Assembly: GCA_013995675.1 (NCBI GenBank)
Contig: VWRR01000020.1
Location: 124,001-188,000 of the forward strand
DNA from: Cyanidiococcus yangmingshanensis
Taxonomy: Eukaryota; Rhodophyta; Bangiophyceae; Cyanidiales; Cyanidiaceae
Direction of reading: 5' to 3'
Length of the DNA: 64,000 nt
The position numbers were made by a program, and so were the translations under genes. Of this stretch, positions 1-11,719 are shown piece after piece. Position 1 is the stretch's first letter. The number at the start of each line of letters is the position of its first letter. A model generated the notes under the pieces. That model saw only the letters and a program-made list of their open reading frames with translations, searched no databases and was not told where the DNA came from.

Positions 1-309
1 TTGGCACCGGCATCCTCCGAAACGAGTCACCCGAGTATCGAACGCACTGGCCCAGTAGCCTTGATCGCTTCCCCAGCTGCTACCGATGCAGCCATTCGGC
101 GTCGTCGTCAACGAGGAAGAACGCCCATTGTGCAGGCCGTGGAGCGCGCCTCCGCAGCAGCTGCTGTTCGAAGCACTGCTCGGGAGCACCTAAGTGAGTT
201 GGTTCTGTTTGGAAGCTTGCGTCTTGTTCGCCGAGCGCTCATGCGCGATACGTCATCGGCGACCCCAGAGGTGCATCCGGAGACTGGCGAGGAGGAGCCA
301 CCCGCTTGA
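1..309 (+). CDS. 3' end of an unrecognised gene, cut by the window start
   Basis: The frame is open from the first base to a TGA at 307-309, so this is read as the last 102 codons of a gene that begins outside the window. The peptide is rich in Ala and Arg, with a basic stretch (RRRRQRGR), a possible amphipathic helix (VQAVERASAAAAVRS) and an acidic end (EEEPPA). No domain is recognised. An open frame of this size could arise by chance in moderately GC-rich DNA, so coding status is not certain. Confidence 0.35.
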   Translation: MAPASSETSHPSIERTGPVALIASPAATDAAIRRRRQRGRTPIVQAVERASAAAAVRSTAREHLSELVLFGSLRLVRRALMRDTSSATPEVHPETGEEEPPA

Positions 310-1135
310 CGTGGCGATGGAGGAGACGGGAACCGCGATGACTCTGGTCTTTGGCGGCTTTCGGGAGCGTTGAAGAACGCCCCCAACAAAGCGGATGGTC
401 AGTCGCACGCCCGAGCGCGCGCTCTAGCCGGATGGGATGTAGCATATAGGAAGCGGCTCGTGTTGTTGTTATGGTTATTGGTTGGGTGCAGTCTCTCGTG
501 CAGGTAGTGCAGCTGAATCGCGAAACGTGGGCGATCGAATCCGCTGGAGCGACCTGGTCTTCCAATGGTCGATCCATGGACGTCTTTCGGCGGATGCAAA
601 CCACCTCATTCGTGAACGTTGTCGCCGATCCTGGTGCTGTACTCGATGGGTGCAATGCGCTCTTTTTCGGCTGTGCTTTGCAAAAAACGGGTGCTGGCTC
701 AGCACCAGAGGCGTGCCGAGAACGCACGAGCACAATCAGCACCCCGCTCGCGCTGTAACTGGGCATTCATGTCCAGAGCTTTGCGCGGGACCACCCGGCC
801 AGCGAACGAGCGTATTGGATGATGGTTTTTGTAGCGTCCGCACCACCGAGTCGAAACGCGACGAGTCGCCGCTGGGCTCATCTACTACACAGCGCCAAAT
901 GGTTAAGCACTGCGTGACCGCAGCTCTGGACCGACGTTGCATCACGACATCGCTATCGTTCGACGACATACGACAGCGATGACTGTTGTTGGATCAATGT
1001 TCGGGTTCCGATCAGAACTTGTTCCAGGAAAGTCTGGTCTGTTCGCGGCGGCTCGGTATCGTGCTCTGTGTCTCCGACCCAGTCGCTCGGGAACGATGTC
1101 GGTCGCTGAGGTCCTGCGCCACCTGGTCTGCCAGT
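310..1135. other. Stretch without a supportable gene
   Basis: Several overlapping open frames of 60-170 codons exist on both strands, but none has a recognisable domain. The most protein-like is the plus frame from the ATG at 471 to 758 (95 codons, Trp/Val-rich start). It is not conserved with anything I recognise and is left unannotated. Confidence 0.4.
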
Positions 1136-2194
1136 TCAGCCACTGTCGCGCCGAGGCCGCCATGGATCATCCCCCAGTCGTCGCTGCAACAAACGCTTTG
1201 CATGATAAGAAAAGGCAGACTGATCGTCGCGGAAGTTTCGAGCGAGAGCCAGAAGCGCGCGGTCGCCATCGACCGCTAGATCAATGAGCCGATCGTACTC
1301 CTCGCGACCGAGTACACACCCGCCTCCGACACTGTACAGCGCGCGCACCAGTTGCACTGCAAGGTCTTGTACTTGGGCCTCGGTGGTGGCCACTGAAGAC
1401 CCGCCAGCGACGTTGTTCGACGCTGCACTCGTCCAACGACTGGGTGTGCTACTCGTTCGCGGTAGGAGTGGCGGTGCTGACTCGAGCTTGACGCCTCTGC
1501 GCGGTATAATAGCCTCTTCCGGAGAGACCAGAGACCAAAATAACCAGCTAGCGTCAGGAAGGGCCCTGACGTCAGCGTTCGTCCGTACGGGCTCGGTGAA
1601 GATGGGCGCGTAAAAGACTGAAACCTGCTTGACGTCGTCGCCTCGTAGGACAACAGTCGGAAATGGCGGGGGTTGTGCCTGTGCAATCCTCTGTCGCAAC
1701 GACGATATGCTCATTGAAAATAGTTTAATCGTCGCCAAGTCTCCATCAGGGTACTCGATGCACCGCAACGGCTTTCCAAAGATATACGACTTGATGACGT
1801 TGAAGACGATCGAGGAGCCGCCGAGAAGCTTAAACGTCGCGTCTGCTTTGCCCAAAACCGCCGGAATCAGAAGTGGAACTGGAGACATGCCCCCCAGAGG
1901 CAGCTCCAGGGCTGCAAAAACACCGCAAAACTGTCTACAGCTGGGTTGTGAGCCCAACACGAGCCACCAGGTATCCGCCCAGTGGAGCAGGCGACAAGCC
2001 ACGCGGAAACGGAAACTCGCCTCAATGGCGACATCTATGTACTTTGCGGACGTCACCTTGGCGTCCGCCAGTGGACCGGGCCAGGGCGTTCGTGGCGGCA
2101 TCCGGTGGGACCCAGCCGTGTCCATCCCTGGTGGCTGCTCCAGTAGCAGCGGCCCTGCAAAACTCGAGGTTTCCGAAACAGGCGTTGACTGCAT
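1136..2194 (-). CDS. Unrecognised protein, about 352 aa
   Basis: The product is not recognised. The open frame runs further upstream, but the first ATG that fits a sensible N-terminus is at 2194 (MQSTPVSETSS). The upstream part is Arg/His-rich and looks non-coding. The middle holds ordered-looking hydrophobic stretches (for example PLLIPAVLGKADATFKLLGG). A Ser/Thr-rich linker follows, then an amphipathic C-terminal segment containing GREEYDRLIDLAVDGDRALL that looks like packed helices. No transmembrane segment is clear. It is divergently oriented to the ABC1K/beta-lactamase gene. The 5' spacer carries a palindrome and repeated GATGCCGAT words. Confidence 0.55.
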   Translation of the reverse strand: MQSTPVSETSSFAGPLLLEQPPGMDTAGSHRMPPRTPWPGPLADAKVTSAKYIDVAIEASFRFRVACRLLHWADTWWLVLGSQPSCRQFCGVFAALELPLGGMSPVPLLIPAVLGKADATFKLLGGSSIVFNVIKSYIFGKPLRCIEYPDGDLATIKLFSMSISSLRQRIAQAQPPPFPTVVLRGDDVKQVSVFYAPIFTEPVRTNADVRALPDASWLFWSLVSPEEAIIPRRGVKLESAPPLLPRTSSTPSRWTSAASNNVAGGSSVATTEAQVQDLAVQLVRALYSVGGGCVLGREEYDRLIDLAVDGDRALLALARNFRDDQSAFSYHAKRLLQRRLGDDPWRPRRDSG

Positions 2195-2776
2195 GCCTTG
2201 ATGCCGATATCCACACGGATATCGGTACGAGGCCCTGGTACCGATGCCGATATGCCGTGCTTGGTGCGCTCTGCTAGCAGCGATTCGAGTCGATGCCGAT
2301 CTCGTTGTCGCAACCTTTCTGCAAGGGGCGTGCGGCTGGCGTGGAATACGCCCCGTCACGGACGCGCTGATCGAGACGTTGTGCGCGATCCCGCATGTCG
2401 CTCGTCCTGGTATGTATCCTTCGATGGCGCTGCTGTTTGCCTCGAGTCGAGATGCGCTTGAGACGGAAACGCAAGCATCGCTTTTCGCGTATCTGAATGA
2501 AAGCCCGCGATATCCAGCGGACATCCCAGGAATGTGCGCATGTGCTCGAGAACCAACCCAACCCGAATGAATGGCCCAGATGCTCTGGCGCTCCGACCAG
2601 ATCACGAATCAGACAAACCAGACAGGGGCATGCACCACGCATGTTGCGTGGACGACTGACCGGATCCATGGACAGGAAGACGTATCCACATAAGCATCGC
2701 AAGAGATTCGTCCTAGATGCTCCCTGTCATGGACTTGAATTTTTTTCAAAGAACCTTCATATGATCGATCGCGTTC
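2195..2776. promoter_or_regulatory. Divergent intergenic region between the 1136-2194 gene and ABC1K/bla
   Basis: This 582-bp spacer separates two outward-facing genes and must hold both promoters if both starts are right. It contains a perfect 9-bp inverted repeat at 2204-2225 and three copies of a GATGCCGAT word near 2200, 2244 and 2292, all within 100 bp of the minus-strand start. No TATA-like box is obvious. The regulatory role is inferred from position. Confidence 0.4.
2204..2225. repeat. Perfect inverted repeat, 9-bp arms with a 4-base spacer
   Basis: CCGATATCC, then ACAC, then GGATATCGG. The arms are exactly complementary. The site lies 10-31 bases upstream of the proposed ATG of the minus-strand gene, so it could be a dyad protein-binding site or a hairpin in the 5' untranslated region. 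Function is inferred only from symmetry and location. Confidence 0.6.
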
Positions 2777-5700
2777 ATGTCCCATGTCATCGACTCGTTA
2801 CGTCCCATCCATTCGTTCGAGAACAGGCGCAGCACGCAGCCGGGAACGGAAAACGCCGCCAATTCGCATGGCGCGTGGTGTGACGGGCGCGTCGCGACAC
2901 GCATCCAACTGCTGCTGAACACGCATCGCGGTGCTGCGGCAGTCACGGTAAACTCCGTGTGTGCTATGTGGCTTGCGCTTGTTCTATGGGCTCGTCGTTT
3001 GGTGGTCTATTACGTTGCCCTACGGGTCTATGTAGATGTGCGATGGACTCGGCGACGTGCGCGGCGGTATCCGGAGAACGACCCGCAGCAGGTGCAGCTG
3101 TGGTCACGGTGCCATCGGCGTTGTGCACGACGGCTACTGCGTAGTATGCTGCATCTGCGTGGGCTTTGGCTCAAGGCTGGCCAGTATGTAAGCACTCGTG
3201 CAGATGCTGTGCCCACAGAATACGTTGAAGAGTTGATGCAGTTGCAGGATGCGGTTCCAGCCGAGGCAGGTGCGCGCGTGCGAGCGCGTCTTGAACGGGC
3301 GTTGGCCCAGCCACCCTTTCAGCGCGGTCTTGTCGACGTGTTTTCGGACGTTGACATTGATGAACCGCTAGGTTGTGCGAGTATTGCGCAAGTTCATCGA
3401 GCACGCTTGCGTGGATCAAATGCGCCGGTTGTTATCAAGATCCGCCATCGCGGGGTGAAACGCATCATCGAGCAGGACCTGGAGAACTTGCGAATTATTT
3501 TCGATTGGATCGCCTATTATGAGCCGGATTTTGATTGGCGTGAACTTATTCGGGAATGGTCGTCGCGAGTGCGAGAAGAGTTGGACTTTCGTCTTGAGGC
3601 GAAGAACTTGCAGCGGACGCGGAGCTCGCTTGCTCGCGTCGGTATGCTGCACACGGAAGTGCTCGTGCCAGAAGTAGTTCCGGACCTTGTGAGTGAGCGA
3701 CTGCTGGTGATGGAGCATATGGATGGAGTGCGCATCACAGCATTTGGACCGGATGGCGTTGCTCGGAACGCCGATGGCAGCGTGAGAATGCGACTCGAGC
3801 ACTGCTGCCCTAGAGTTGGTGATGCAGCGAACGAGCCGAGCATTCGCTCACCAGATGCTTGTGGATGGTGTTTTCAACGGAGACCCGCACGGTGGCAATA
3901 TTTTGGTGAGTGAGTATCGCCGCGGCGATTTCGTCCCGGTCTTGTTAGATTTTGGACTGGTCGTTCACATGGAGGAGCGCATTCGTCAGGGCCTCGCCCG
4001 GATGATGCTGGCTGCCTCTGACGGAGACGCCTTTCTGCTGCTTCAGTCCTTCGCTGAGATGGGTATTCGCTTTCCTGGTATCGAGAGCTCGGCTGAGGCT
4101 CAGAGCGACCGCAGCCATGGATCCGCTGCGGTGTCTATTGAAGGTGATCCTGGCCGGAGCATGGAGGTTGTCCAGTTTCTCTTTCGAACGACAGCACCCA
4201 TTGAGGACGCCAGACGTGAACAGGAGGCATTCTATCGGAGGCGATCGCAGCGGCGCGAGCCATCCTCATCAACGCTGGGGAGCAAGCAAGCCTGTCGCAA
4301 AGACTGCGGTCGCATCGCGGCCCAAAGATTTTCCCAGCACGACGATTCCCGGTTCGATCATGTTCATGATGCGCGTTGTCGGACTGCTGCGAGGTCTTGC
4401 CTCAACGCTTGGCGTACGTCATGCTTTCTTGCCCATATTTCGAGAGTACGCACTGCGATCGCTTCCGTCTCCAGTGAATGAGCAGGTACCGCGCTCGCCT
4501 GCGCGTTCACTCGCGGACAAGGTCCTGGCGCTGTGTCATTCGCTCTCCGACCGTATCGTTGGTGTCCAGGTTGCGGTCTACCACAAGCACCGCCCCCTCG
4601 TTGATGTTGCGTACGGCCGAGTGGCACCCTATTCTTGGCGTAAGGACGGCAGCAACCAAGTGACGCCAAAAACGCTCTTCACTTCATTTTCGACCACGAA
4701 AGGGATCACGGCGATGCTGGTCGCCCGGGCTCTCTATCGATTGCAAACGCAAAGACCGGTGTCTGACTCGGAGCAGTGGGCGAAATCATTGTTTCGTCGC
4801 GGCTATCACACGCCAGTACATTCCATCTGGCCGGAATTTGGAACCAGTGCTTGGAAGCAATCCTGCACCATCGCCCATGTGATGAGCCATCGTTCTGGAC
4901 TCCAGCACGCGCTGCCTGCCTCTTTTAGTATGCGCCAAGCGCTGGACTGGGATCTGATGGTCTCCGAGATAGCCAAAATCGAACCGGTCTTTGAACCTGG
5001 CACCGCTGTCGCCTATCAGTACCTTTCATTTGGTTGGCTCGCTGGAGGGATTCTCGAGCGCTGCCCCACGCTAGATCCGAAACGCCCATACCTTCGCGTC
5101 GCCGAGCATCTGATGGAGTTGAAAAGAGATTTCGATATTGCTCCCGATGAGGCCTACATCGGGCTGGAGCTGGCCGAGGATTACGACCAACCGAGCAGCC
5201 AGGCGTTGAACCATACTGCATCTAGCCCGATCCCGAACGGCGTTGACGAGCGAGCATGTTGGAATCCGCCGGTCAGCATTGATCGCTTGGCAGTGTTGAA
5301 CAAGTTTGGAACAGGCTCAGCGAGCGACGCCCTACTTGGTGGCTCTGATCCCGCAGAAGCACATCCCGAAGAGCTGGATGGACGAGAGACAGATGAAAGA
5401 CCGATAACAAACACCGAAGATGCAGGGCGTACGGCTCTGAATGTCGCTGCATCCAGCTCAGCAGATCTGCTGAATAGCGGTCTGGATGCGATTGGAGCCC
5501 TGATGGAGGCCAATAGCAATGTTCTGGAAAAAGAGCAGCTTCGCCTGCTTCGCGAACGGATCCAGCGCGAGAAACTCTTTTGGATGCTTGATCCAGTGTT
5601 TCTTCAACCATCTCCTGGTAAGAAGAGCCTGCATACCTTCAGCGAATGGTCATTTTACCGCTCGCGCGTTGGCGCGAATGTACGACAAGGCGATGCAGCA

Positions 5701-5992
5701 GCCGTGGTGGAAGATGGCCACGGAAGCTGTTCCCGACGATGACTGGAGTATAGGCGGATTTCTTCGTCTCGCCGATGGCCTGATCATTGGCCACGGTGGT
5801 ATCGGTGGCTCGTTCGCCCTCGCAGTTCCCAAAGCCCAGCTTACGATCGCCATTACCGTGAATCGTTTGGAACTGAGCCAGAGTGGCCCATCGATTGCCG
5901 AAAAAGTTCTTGAACTCGTCGGTAAGGAGCTGCAGATCAAACGCTTTGCACCTCGAGGGTTGCTGCGAAAACGACGACTTGCAAGTACATAG
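2777..5992 (+). CDS. ABC1K (UbiB-like) atypical kinase fused to a serine beta-lactamase-type domain
   Basis: The product matches the plant/algal family typified by Arabidopsis At5g24810: an ABC1/ADCK/UbiB kinase-like domain followed by a class C beta-lactamase/penicillin-binding-type domain. Kinase features are KAGQ (about 3172-3183), ASIAQVH (about 3379-3399), the VVIK lysine (about 3430), EELDFRLEA (about 3575-3601), NGDPHGGN (about 3877-3900) and DFG (about 3949-3957). Beta-lactamase features are STTK (S-x-x-K, 4690-4701), the YQYLSFGW block near 5014-5037 and HGG near 5794-5802. A basic and hydrophobic N-terminus (WLALVLWARRLVVYY) suggests organelle targeting or membrane attachment. The frame changes near 3785, 4236, 4316 and 5610, always inside or beside conserved blocks and without a plausible intron; near 4236 one missing G in a G run would explain it. 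Substrate is unknown. ABC1 kinases are linked to prenylquinone lipid metabolism in plastids and mitochondria. Confidence 0.9.
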
Positions 5993-6948
5993 ATCAGGAC
6001 GAGACTCCGACATAGGTTCTGGCACCGTTGCCAGTGCCGATGCGCACCTTTGTTCCGTCCGATAACTTGGGTCGCCCCCTGAACGAGAAGCGATATCTGC
6101 TCTATAGGCTGCGCCTCGAACGCTCATGTGGATAATCCGCAGGCTTCCCGTTTGATTTTGGCGAGCAGAGCAGACCCTCCTAGCTCCCAAAGAACTCCCG
6201 AGATCGCTCGAGTAACCCGTACCCTACACGGCCGCACTAGTCGGTGTCATCAGGTTCTGGAGAGAGGCACCGACTCGCAAACGGCCCGAACTGCTGACAC
6301 CAGAAATGCATACGACCACCAGCATGGTGTTCGCTGGACAGAACCGAACGACCGACACGGGCTTACCTTGTTCCTCGTGATATGCTTTCCATCTACAAAC
6401 ATGGCTGCACTGAGCTATAGACAGCGGGATAGAACAAATCCATAAGCATTACAGGCAAGCCGCTGCACTGGGTTCTGCCTTCACGCTGCATGGCCTGTGC
6501 CAGTGCTCGTCGAGTGCTTCATGGATACTCTGGGTCTGGCAATTGCACCCAAGGAATGGGATCCAACGTCTGATGCTGGCGGACTTGGTCGCTCGCAGAG
6601 AACAATCCCGCGTTCATGGCTGGTGCGACGCCGTTGCTGCACGATGTCAGGCGTTCATGGGCATCACAAACTTCATCTTGCGCACTCCACGTATCGGAAC
6701 GAGCGCGTAATGAGTTTGTAACCGAAGACAAGTTTCGCGACTCGGTCGATGCGCTACCTGGCATGACGCCCGAGAGCGCAAGTCAACGGCGAGCCAGGGA
6801 ACGCCACCCTCGTCGGGTTCGTGTCGTATAGGTCTTTCCGACTCGACTGGTTACGGTCCTGCAATACTGTTGGGTGAGTCAGCAGCGAACGCCTTGGCAT
6901 CCTCTGGCTCGTTATTGACTATACTTTGTTTCGAATCAAATAAATGTC
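5993..6948. other. Intergenic stretch upstream of SKI2
   Basis: Only short unconvincing frames are present (for example 5639-6190 minus, which is antisense to the preceding gene's 3' end, and 6128-6445 plus). I see no RNA gene or repeat. The last 100 bases are relatively AT-rich (for example TCGAATCAAATAAATGTC) and are the likely SKI2 promoter/leader. Confidence 0.5.
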
Positions 6949-7619
6949 ATGAATATGGAGGACTCTTCAACGCTGGCGACAGCGCTGGCTCGCTGCACCT
7001 GGCGAGGGGCGTTGCGACACCTCCTCACTCAAGCGACGCTCGGACAAGCACCCCTGGATCCTGCCCGACTTGAGTGGACATCGGCAGTTGCCTATGCCTT
7101 TGCAGACGCCACGCAAACCGAGTTACTTGATGAGGCGACGCAACCAATCGGTTCGAGTCGACGACCAACGAGCTACCACAGCAAGGCGCACTCGTGGCTC
7201 GTGCGTAGCGTCCCAGAGGCCGAGATAGCGCTTCACTGGGATGACGAGGACGAAACGGACGACCATATGGATCCGTTGGCGTTCGTGCTTCCCTTGTGCT
7301 GCTGGCAGCAGGAGGTCACGCTCGCTGACAACCGTGAGCGTGGAAGCATGCAACGCTTCGACGCATCTGCGCTGGACTGGTCTGATTCAGGCTCAGTATG
7401 GGACCCCCAAGCATACGTTCGTGGTCATCGTAGTGGCACTATTCGTTATCTACAGAGTCTGGGACCAAAGACGACGCCTACGAAGACGACCACTGGGAGA
7501 GAGGTCGAGAGCGTTTCCCAATGCCTGTCGGACGAGACAGAGGCATTCATGGATGCATCGGAGCGAGCGGAAGCATCTGCTTGGTGGTCCGCTGTATTTG
7601 AGCGAATCACCGCATGGGT

Positions 7620-7653
<34 letters not shown>

Positions 7654-10600
7654 CTGTTGTGGGAATGCCCGTCCCCATTATGCTCCATGCCGTTGCATCC
7701 GAAACGAGATTTGCACTTGCCAGGTGTCCTCGAAGCGGTCAATTTAGAGGAAGAACATCTCCAGGCACTGGAACGAGAACGAGCTCGGCAGTCCATGGCT
7801 CAAGAGACGACGAACAGCAATGCTTATGTGGAAGGTGACGCTGACGAACTTGGAGGTCTGGCGTTCACTGGTCGTGTCATGGAGAGCAAACGACAGCCGG
7901 GTTTCTCGCTGACGCAGGTTTTCCAACCCACACAAGGTGATGAAATCCTCTTCGGCGTTCGGCTCGAAGAACTCGAAGCTGAAGAAGAGGAACCAGTGGC
8001 ACAAGGGCCTCTTGATGCTGTGTATGCGGACTCGTCAGCAGCAGCAGTGACGGCTCGTCCAGTCGAGACGCCTCTCCTAACCGAACGATTGGATGCCGGT
8101 CTCGGCGATGTCGAGCGAACACTTGAGCGACTCGTTCTTTCATCGGAGCGTATACCAAGTGATGCTTTCGCGTCGCGTACGAAACAGACGCCCCGCTCTG
8201 TCTTTGCCATCATGGACGAGTCTGATCCTGTTGACTTTGAGCAAAAGATTCCACATCCAGCTCTAGAGTTTCCATTTGAGCTCGATCGCTTTCAGAAACA
8301 GGCAATCCTTCATGTCGAGCGTGGCGAGTGCGTCTTTGTCGCTGCACATACTTCAGCAGGAAAGACGGCTGTTGCCGAGTATGCGATAGCACTGTCTCGT
8401 GCCCATGCCACCAAAGCGATCTACACGAGTCCAATCAAGACTCTGAGCAACCAAAAGTTTCGAGACTTTTGCGTTCGCTTTGGTGCAGCTTCAGTTGGAC
8501 TGATTACGGGCGATGTCTCGATTCAACCAACTGCCTCCTGTCTCATTATGACGACAGAAATTCTTCGCTCTATGCTTTACCGTGGGGCAGACTTGATTCG
8601 TGACGTGGAATGGGTTATTTTCGACGAAGTACACTACGTGAACGATGAAGAGCGAGGGGTTGTCTGGGAGGAGGTAATCATCCTTCTACCCGAACACGTG
8701 AATTTGATGATGCTCTCAGCGACGGTGCCGAATGCTCGCGAGTTTGCCGAATGGGTTGGGCGCTGCAAACAGCGCACCGTGTATGTTATTTCAACCAGCT
8801 ACCGACCAGTTCCACTGCAGCACTATCTTTTCGCGAAAAACGATCTAATTCTAGTGAAGAATGCTCGTGGGGAATTTCTCCGACAGGGATACAAGGCCGC
8901 CCAGGATGCAGAGCGGGAAGCACTCACAAAACGGGGGGTCAAAGGTCGAGCTGCAGCTGCCGCCACGGTGAACCGACCCGCCTGGAGTACGTTGGTGCAT
9001 TTTCTTCGCAAACGAGACCTGATGCCGGCTGTGGTATTTTGCTTCTCACGAAAACGATGTGAAGAGGCCGCTGATAGTCTTGGCTCAATGGACCTGTTGC
9101 AGGGCAGTGCAAGCGATGGGAATCGGATTCATGTGCTCATGGAGTCTGCCTTGTCGCGACTAAGTGATGCGGACCGTCGCGTGCCACAGATTGGTCGAGT
9201 TCGAGACCTGCTGCGACGTGGTATTGGTGTTCATCACGCCGGTCTTTTGCCCATTGTCAAGGAGATGACTGAAATTCTCTTCCAACGTGGCCTTGTTCGG
9301 GTTTTGTTCGCAACCGAGACCTTCGCCATGGGTGTCAACATGCCCGCACGTACGGTCGTCTTTAGTGGTATTCGCAAGCACGACGGTCGACAGTTTCGAC
9401 TCCTCACTCCTGGTGAGTACACCCAGATGAGTGGACGAGCTGGTCGTCGAGGTCTGGATGCATACGGCCTCGTGATCCTCTTCTTTCCGCCTGGTGAGCT
9501 GCCCAGTGAGCTTGACCTGAAGCGAACGATGACAGGCGTTCCACCACGTCTGTCGAGCCAATTTCGGCTCTCCTACAACATGATTCTGAATTTGATTCGA
9601 ACAGAGCATGTCCAGGTGGAGGAGGTCATTCGACGCAGCTTTACTGAGGCCGAATCGTTTGCTGCTCAACGTCGCATTCGACGCCTGCTGGATCGAGGAC
9701 GTCAGAGCCTGGAGCGCCTTGACGCTGAACTAGCATCTTTTGGTGACCTGTTTGCCCAGTACTACCAATGGGTGCGTAAGGTTGTCGCGTTTGCCACCAG
9801 CATTCACGAGACGCTCCTTTCGGTGGGGCCCAGCGGGTATGCGCGAACGAGCGCTGTCCCTGGTCGTCTGTTGCTTCTTCGTCGCAGTGATGGTGGTGTT
9901 GCGTTGGGTGTCATCCTCGGCTCGGCCACTGAGAAGCGTTATCGCGTTTCAGCAACGAGTTTATTGGATGAAATACGTCGACTGGTGGTGCCCGTACTGG
10001 CGCTCATTGGCGGACCGGCACTTGCCGAGACGGTCTTTGAGACGGCAGAGGCGGAGACAGAGGCCTCCGCATCATCCCCTGTGACCGTTTTCACGGAAAC
10101 GGTGCGACTCACATATCGGCATCGTCTTCACGGGATCGAATATTGTCTCGGAGATGCTGCTCCTTCAGAGATCCTCACGATTTACCAGAATACCATAGAG
10201 CTGGGGAAAGAGTTGCCCGCTCTGGAGAGAGCCCTCTTTCCAGTTCGTGGACCTCCAAATGAAGACCTCGTAGCATCTCTGCTGGAGTCGCTGCGCTCCA
10301 TGGCGGAAGTACTCGATACCCAGCTGCGTCAAGAGGAGACCTCCGAATCCACCGTTTTGGTGCCGATGAATCCACGAGTGCACTGTGGATTAGCAGATTT
10401 GGCACTGGAGGCGACATGGCTCGAGAAGGAACGCATTCTCCACAACCATATCCTTCGCTCTGCCTGCTTGATGGATACGTATCATCGAAGACTGTTGACA
10501 AAGGCTTTCGCACTCGCAGAACGCCGTTATAACCTAGAGCAAAAGCTAGAGTACCTGAGCTTTGCGAGTAGTTATCGCTCGCTGCAGCTACTACCCGATT

Positions 10601-11310
10601 ATGTGCAACGCTTGGCGGTTCTACAACGTCTTGGTTATGTGGAACGAGCAGGTGGCGTAACGGAAACCGACTGGGAGCACGATACATTCGAGAACGGGGA
10701 ACGAGCACCGTCCAGTGGGCTCATGGTTACGCTTAAAGGGCGTGCTGCCTGCGAGGTGGGTACCTGTGACTCCCTGCTGCTGGTCGAGACCATTCTCGAA
10801 GGGACCCTGAGCGAATTGAACCCGAGCGGCATTGCAGCCCTCTTATCATGTCTTGTGTTCCAGGAGAAACTGGATCCGACTGAGTACATGCTACCAGAAG
10901 AGGCCGCAAGGATTAAGTTGGATCAGTCTGCGTTGGATCGTACTGCGATGGAGACGCTGGCCACAGCGCTATCCAAACTGAGACGCATTGCGCTCGCACT
11001 CGGCACCGCACAGGCGGAGTGCGGTCTGCCAGTATCACCGTCAGAGTACCAGAGCATGACCGTGAATCCAGGTCTGCTTCTTCCGGCCTTGTTGTGGGCA
11101 CAAGGCGCTCCCTTTAAGGATGTCTGCCAATGGACGCCCGTCCAAGAGGGAAGTATTGTGCGCACCATTGTCCGGCTTTGCGAATTACTGCGGGAGACTG
11201 CGGATGTTGCTCGCGTCATTGGCGATAGCCGTCTCCTGACTCTGGTGGACTTGGCTATACGGTCAATCAAACGGGATATCATTTTTGCAGCATCGCTCTA
11301 CGTAACTTAA
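6949..11310 (+). CDS. SKI2: SKI2-type DExH-box RNA helicase (SKIV2L homologue)
   Basis: This is a complete, uninterrupted 1453-codon gene. It encodes the helicase that, with SKI3 and SKI8, feeds cytoplasmic RNA into the 3'-5' exosome. The ATG at 6949 follows an AT-rich leader. The helicase core starts near residue 445 (FELDRFQKQAI). Walker A is AAHTSAGKT near residues 464-472, motif II is DEVH near 559-562, and motif III is SAT near 590. The domain 2 block [12 protein letters not shown] is near residue 826. The C-terminus (IKRDIIFAASLYVT) is the DSHCT/arch end typical of Ski2 and Mtr4. The wording around motif II ([20 protein letters not shown]) and the long N-terminal region match Ski2 rather than Mtr4. 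The N-terminal third is acidic and variable and includes a serine homopolymer at 7624-7653. MTR4 lies 33 kb downstream. Confidence 0.95.
7624..7653 (+). repeat. (TCA)10 trinucleotide repeat encoding poly-Ser in SKI2
   Basis: Ten exact TCA codons run in frame inside the variable N-terminal region of SKI2. Identical codon use throughout suggests recent slippage expansion. The shifted frame reads poly-His and the antisense frame poly-Asp; neither is a gene. Confidence 0.95.
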
Positions 11311-11719
11311 AGGCTTGGGCAATGCAAGATCTCGCTTGATTGACACGGAACGGACACGGGTACTGAGTGGATTGGTGTTTCGATTGAGTTCATTGAGCAG
11401 CGAATCTGCTGCGCCCATGTTATGGAAATAAAAACGTCTGGGTGCAACACACCGATCGATTGCTACCAGCGTGGGACAATGGAACTAGATGCAGGCGACG
11501 TCTCGAGGACGCCCCGGTTGACACCAAGGCGTTATCGGTACCGCAATAGGGAGAAACCCGGCTTCAATGAATTTGTTTCGAGATTCGCGAAACGCATCCG
11601 GCAAGCATGCTGCATCGTTTCTTCATGCTCTGCTGTGTTCCTATATATGTTCCAGCGAAACTTTGTCCGTGATCATCCTGGTAGGATGACGCACTTAGAA
11701 AGCCGTGATCGAAGGCACC
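11311..11719. other. Spacer downstream of SKI2
   Basis: Nothing recognisable apart from a plus-strand open frame from the ATG at 11422 to 11922. It is Arg- and Ser-rich, has no domain and overlaps a better minus-strand candidate, so it is not called. Confidence 0.4.

Noticed and set aside
238-766. 175-codon minus-strand frame
   Set aside because: No domain, Ser/Thr/Arg-rich composition typical of a chance frame, and it overlaps other equally poor frames.
3782-3813. Possible 32-base GTGAGA...CTAG mini-intron in the ABC1K gene
   Set aside because: The ends look like splice sites, but removing 32 bases gives the wrong frame and the size is below known introns.
5610-5640. GTAAGA as a 5' splice site at the last frame change of ABC1K/bla
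   Set aside because: The bases encode the conserved VRRA residues directly, leaving no room for an intron.
7446-7838. Poly-His and poly-Asp open frames around the TCA repeat
   Set aside because: They are the shifted and antisense readings of the (TCA)10 tract inside SKI2.
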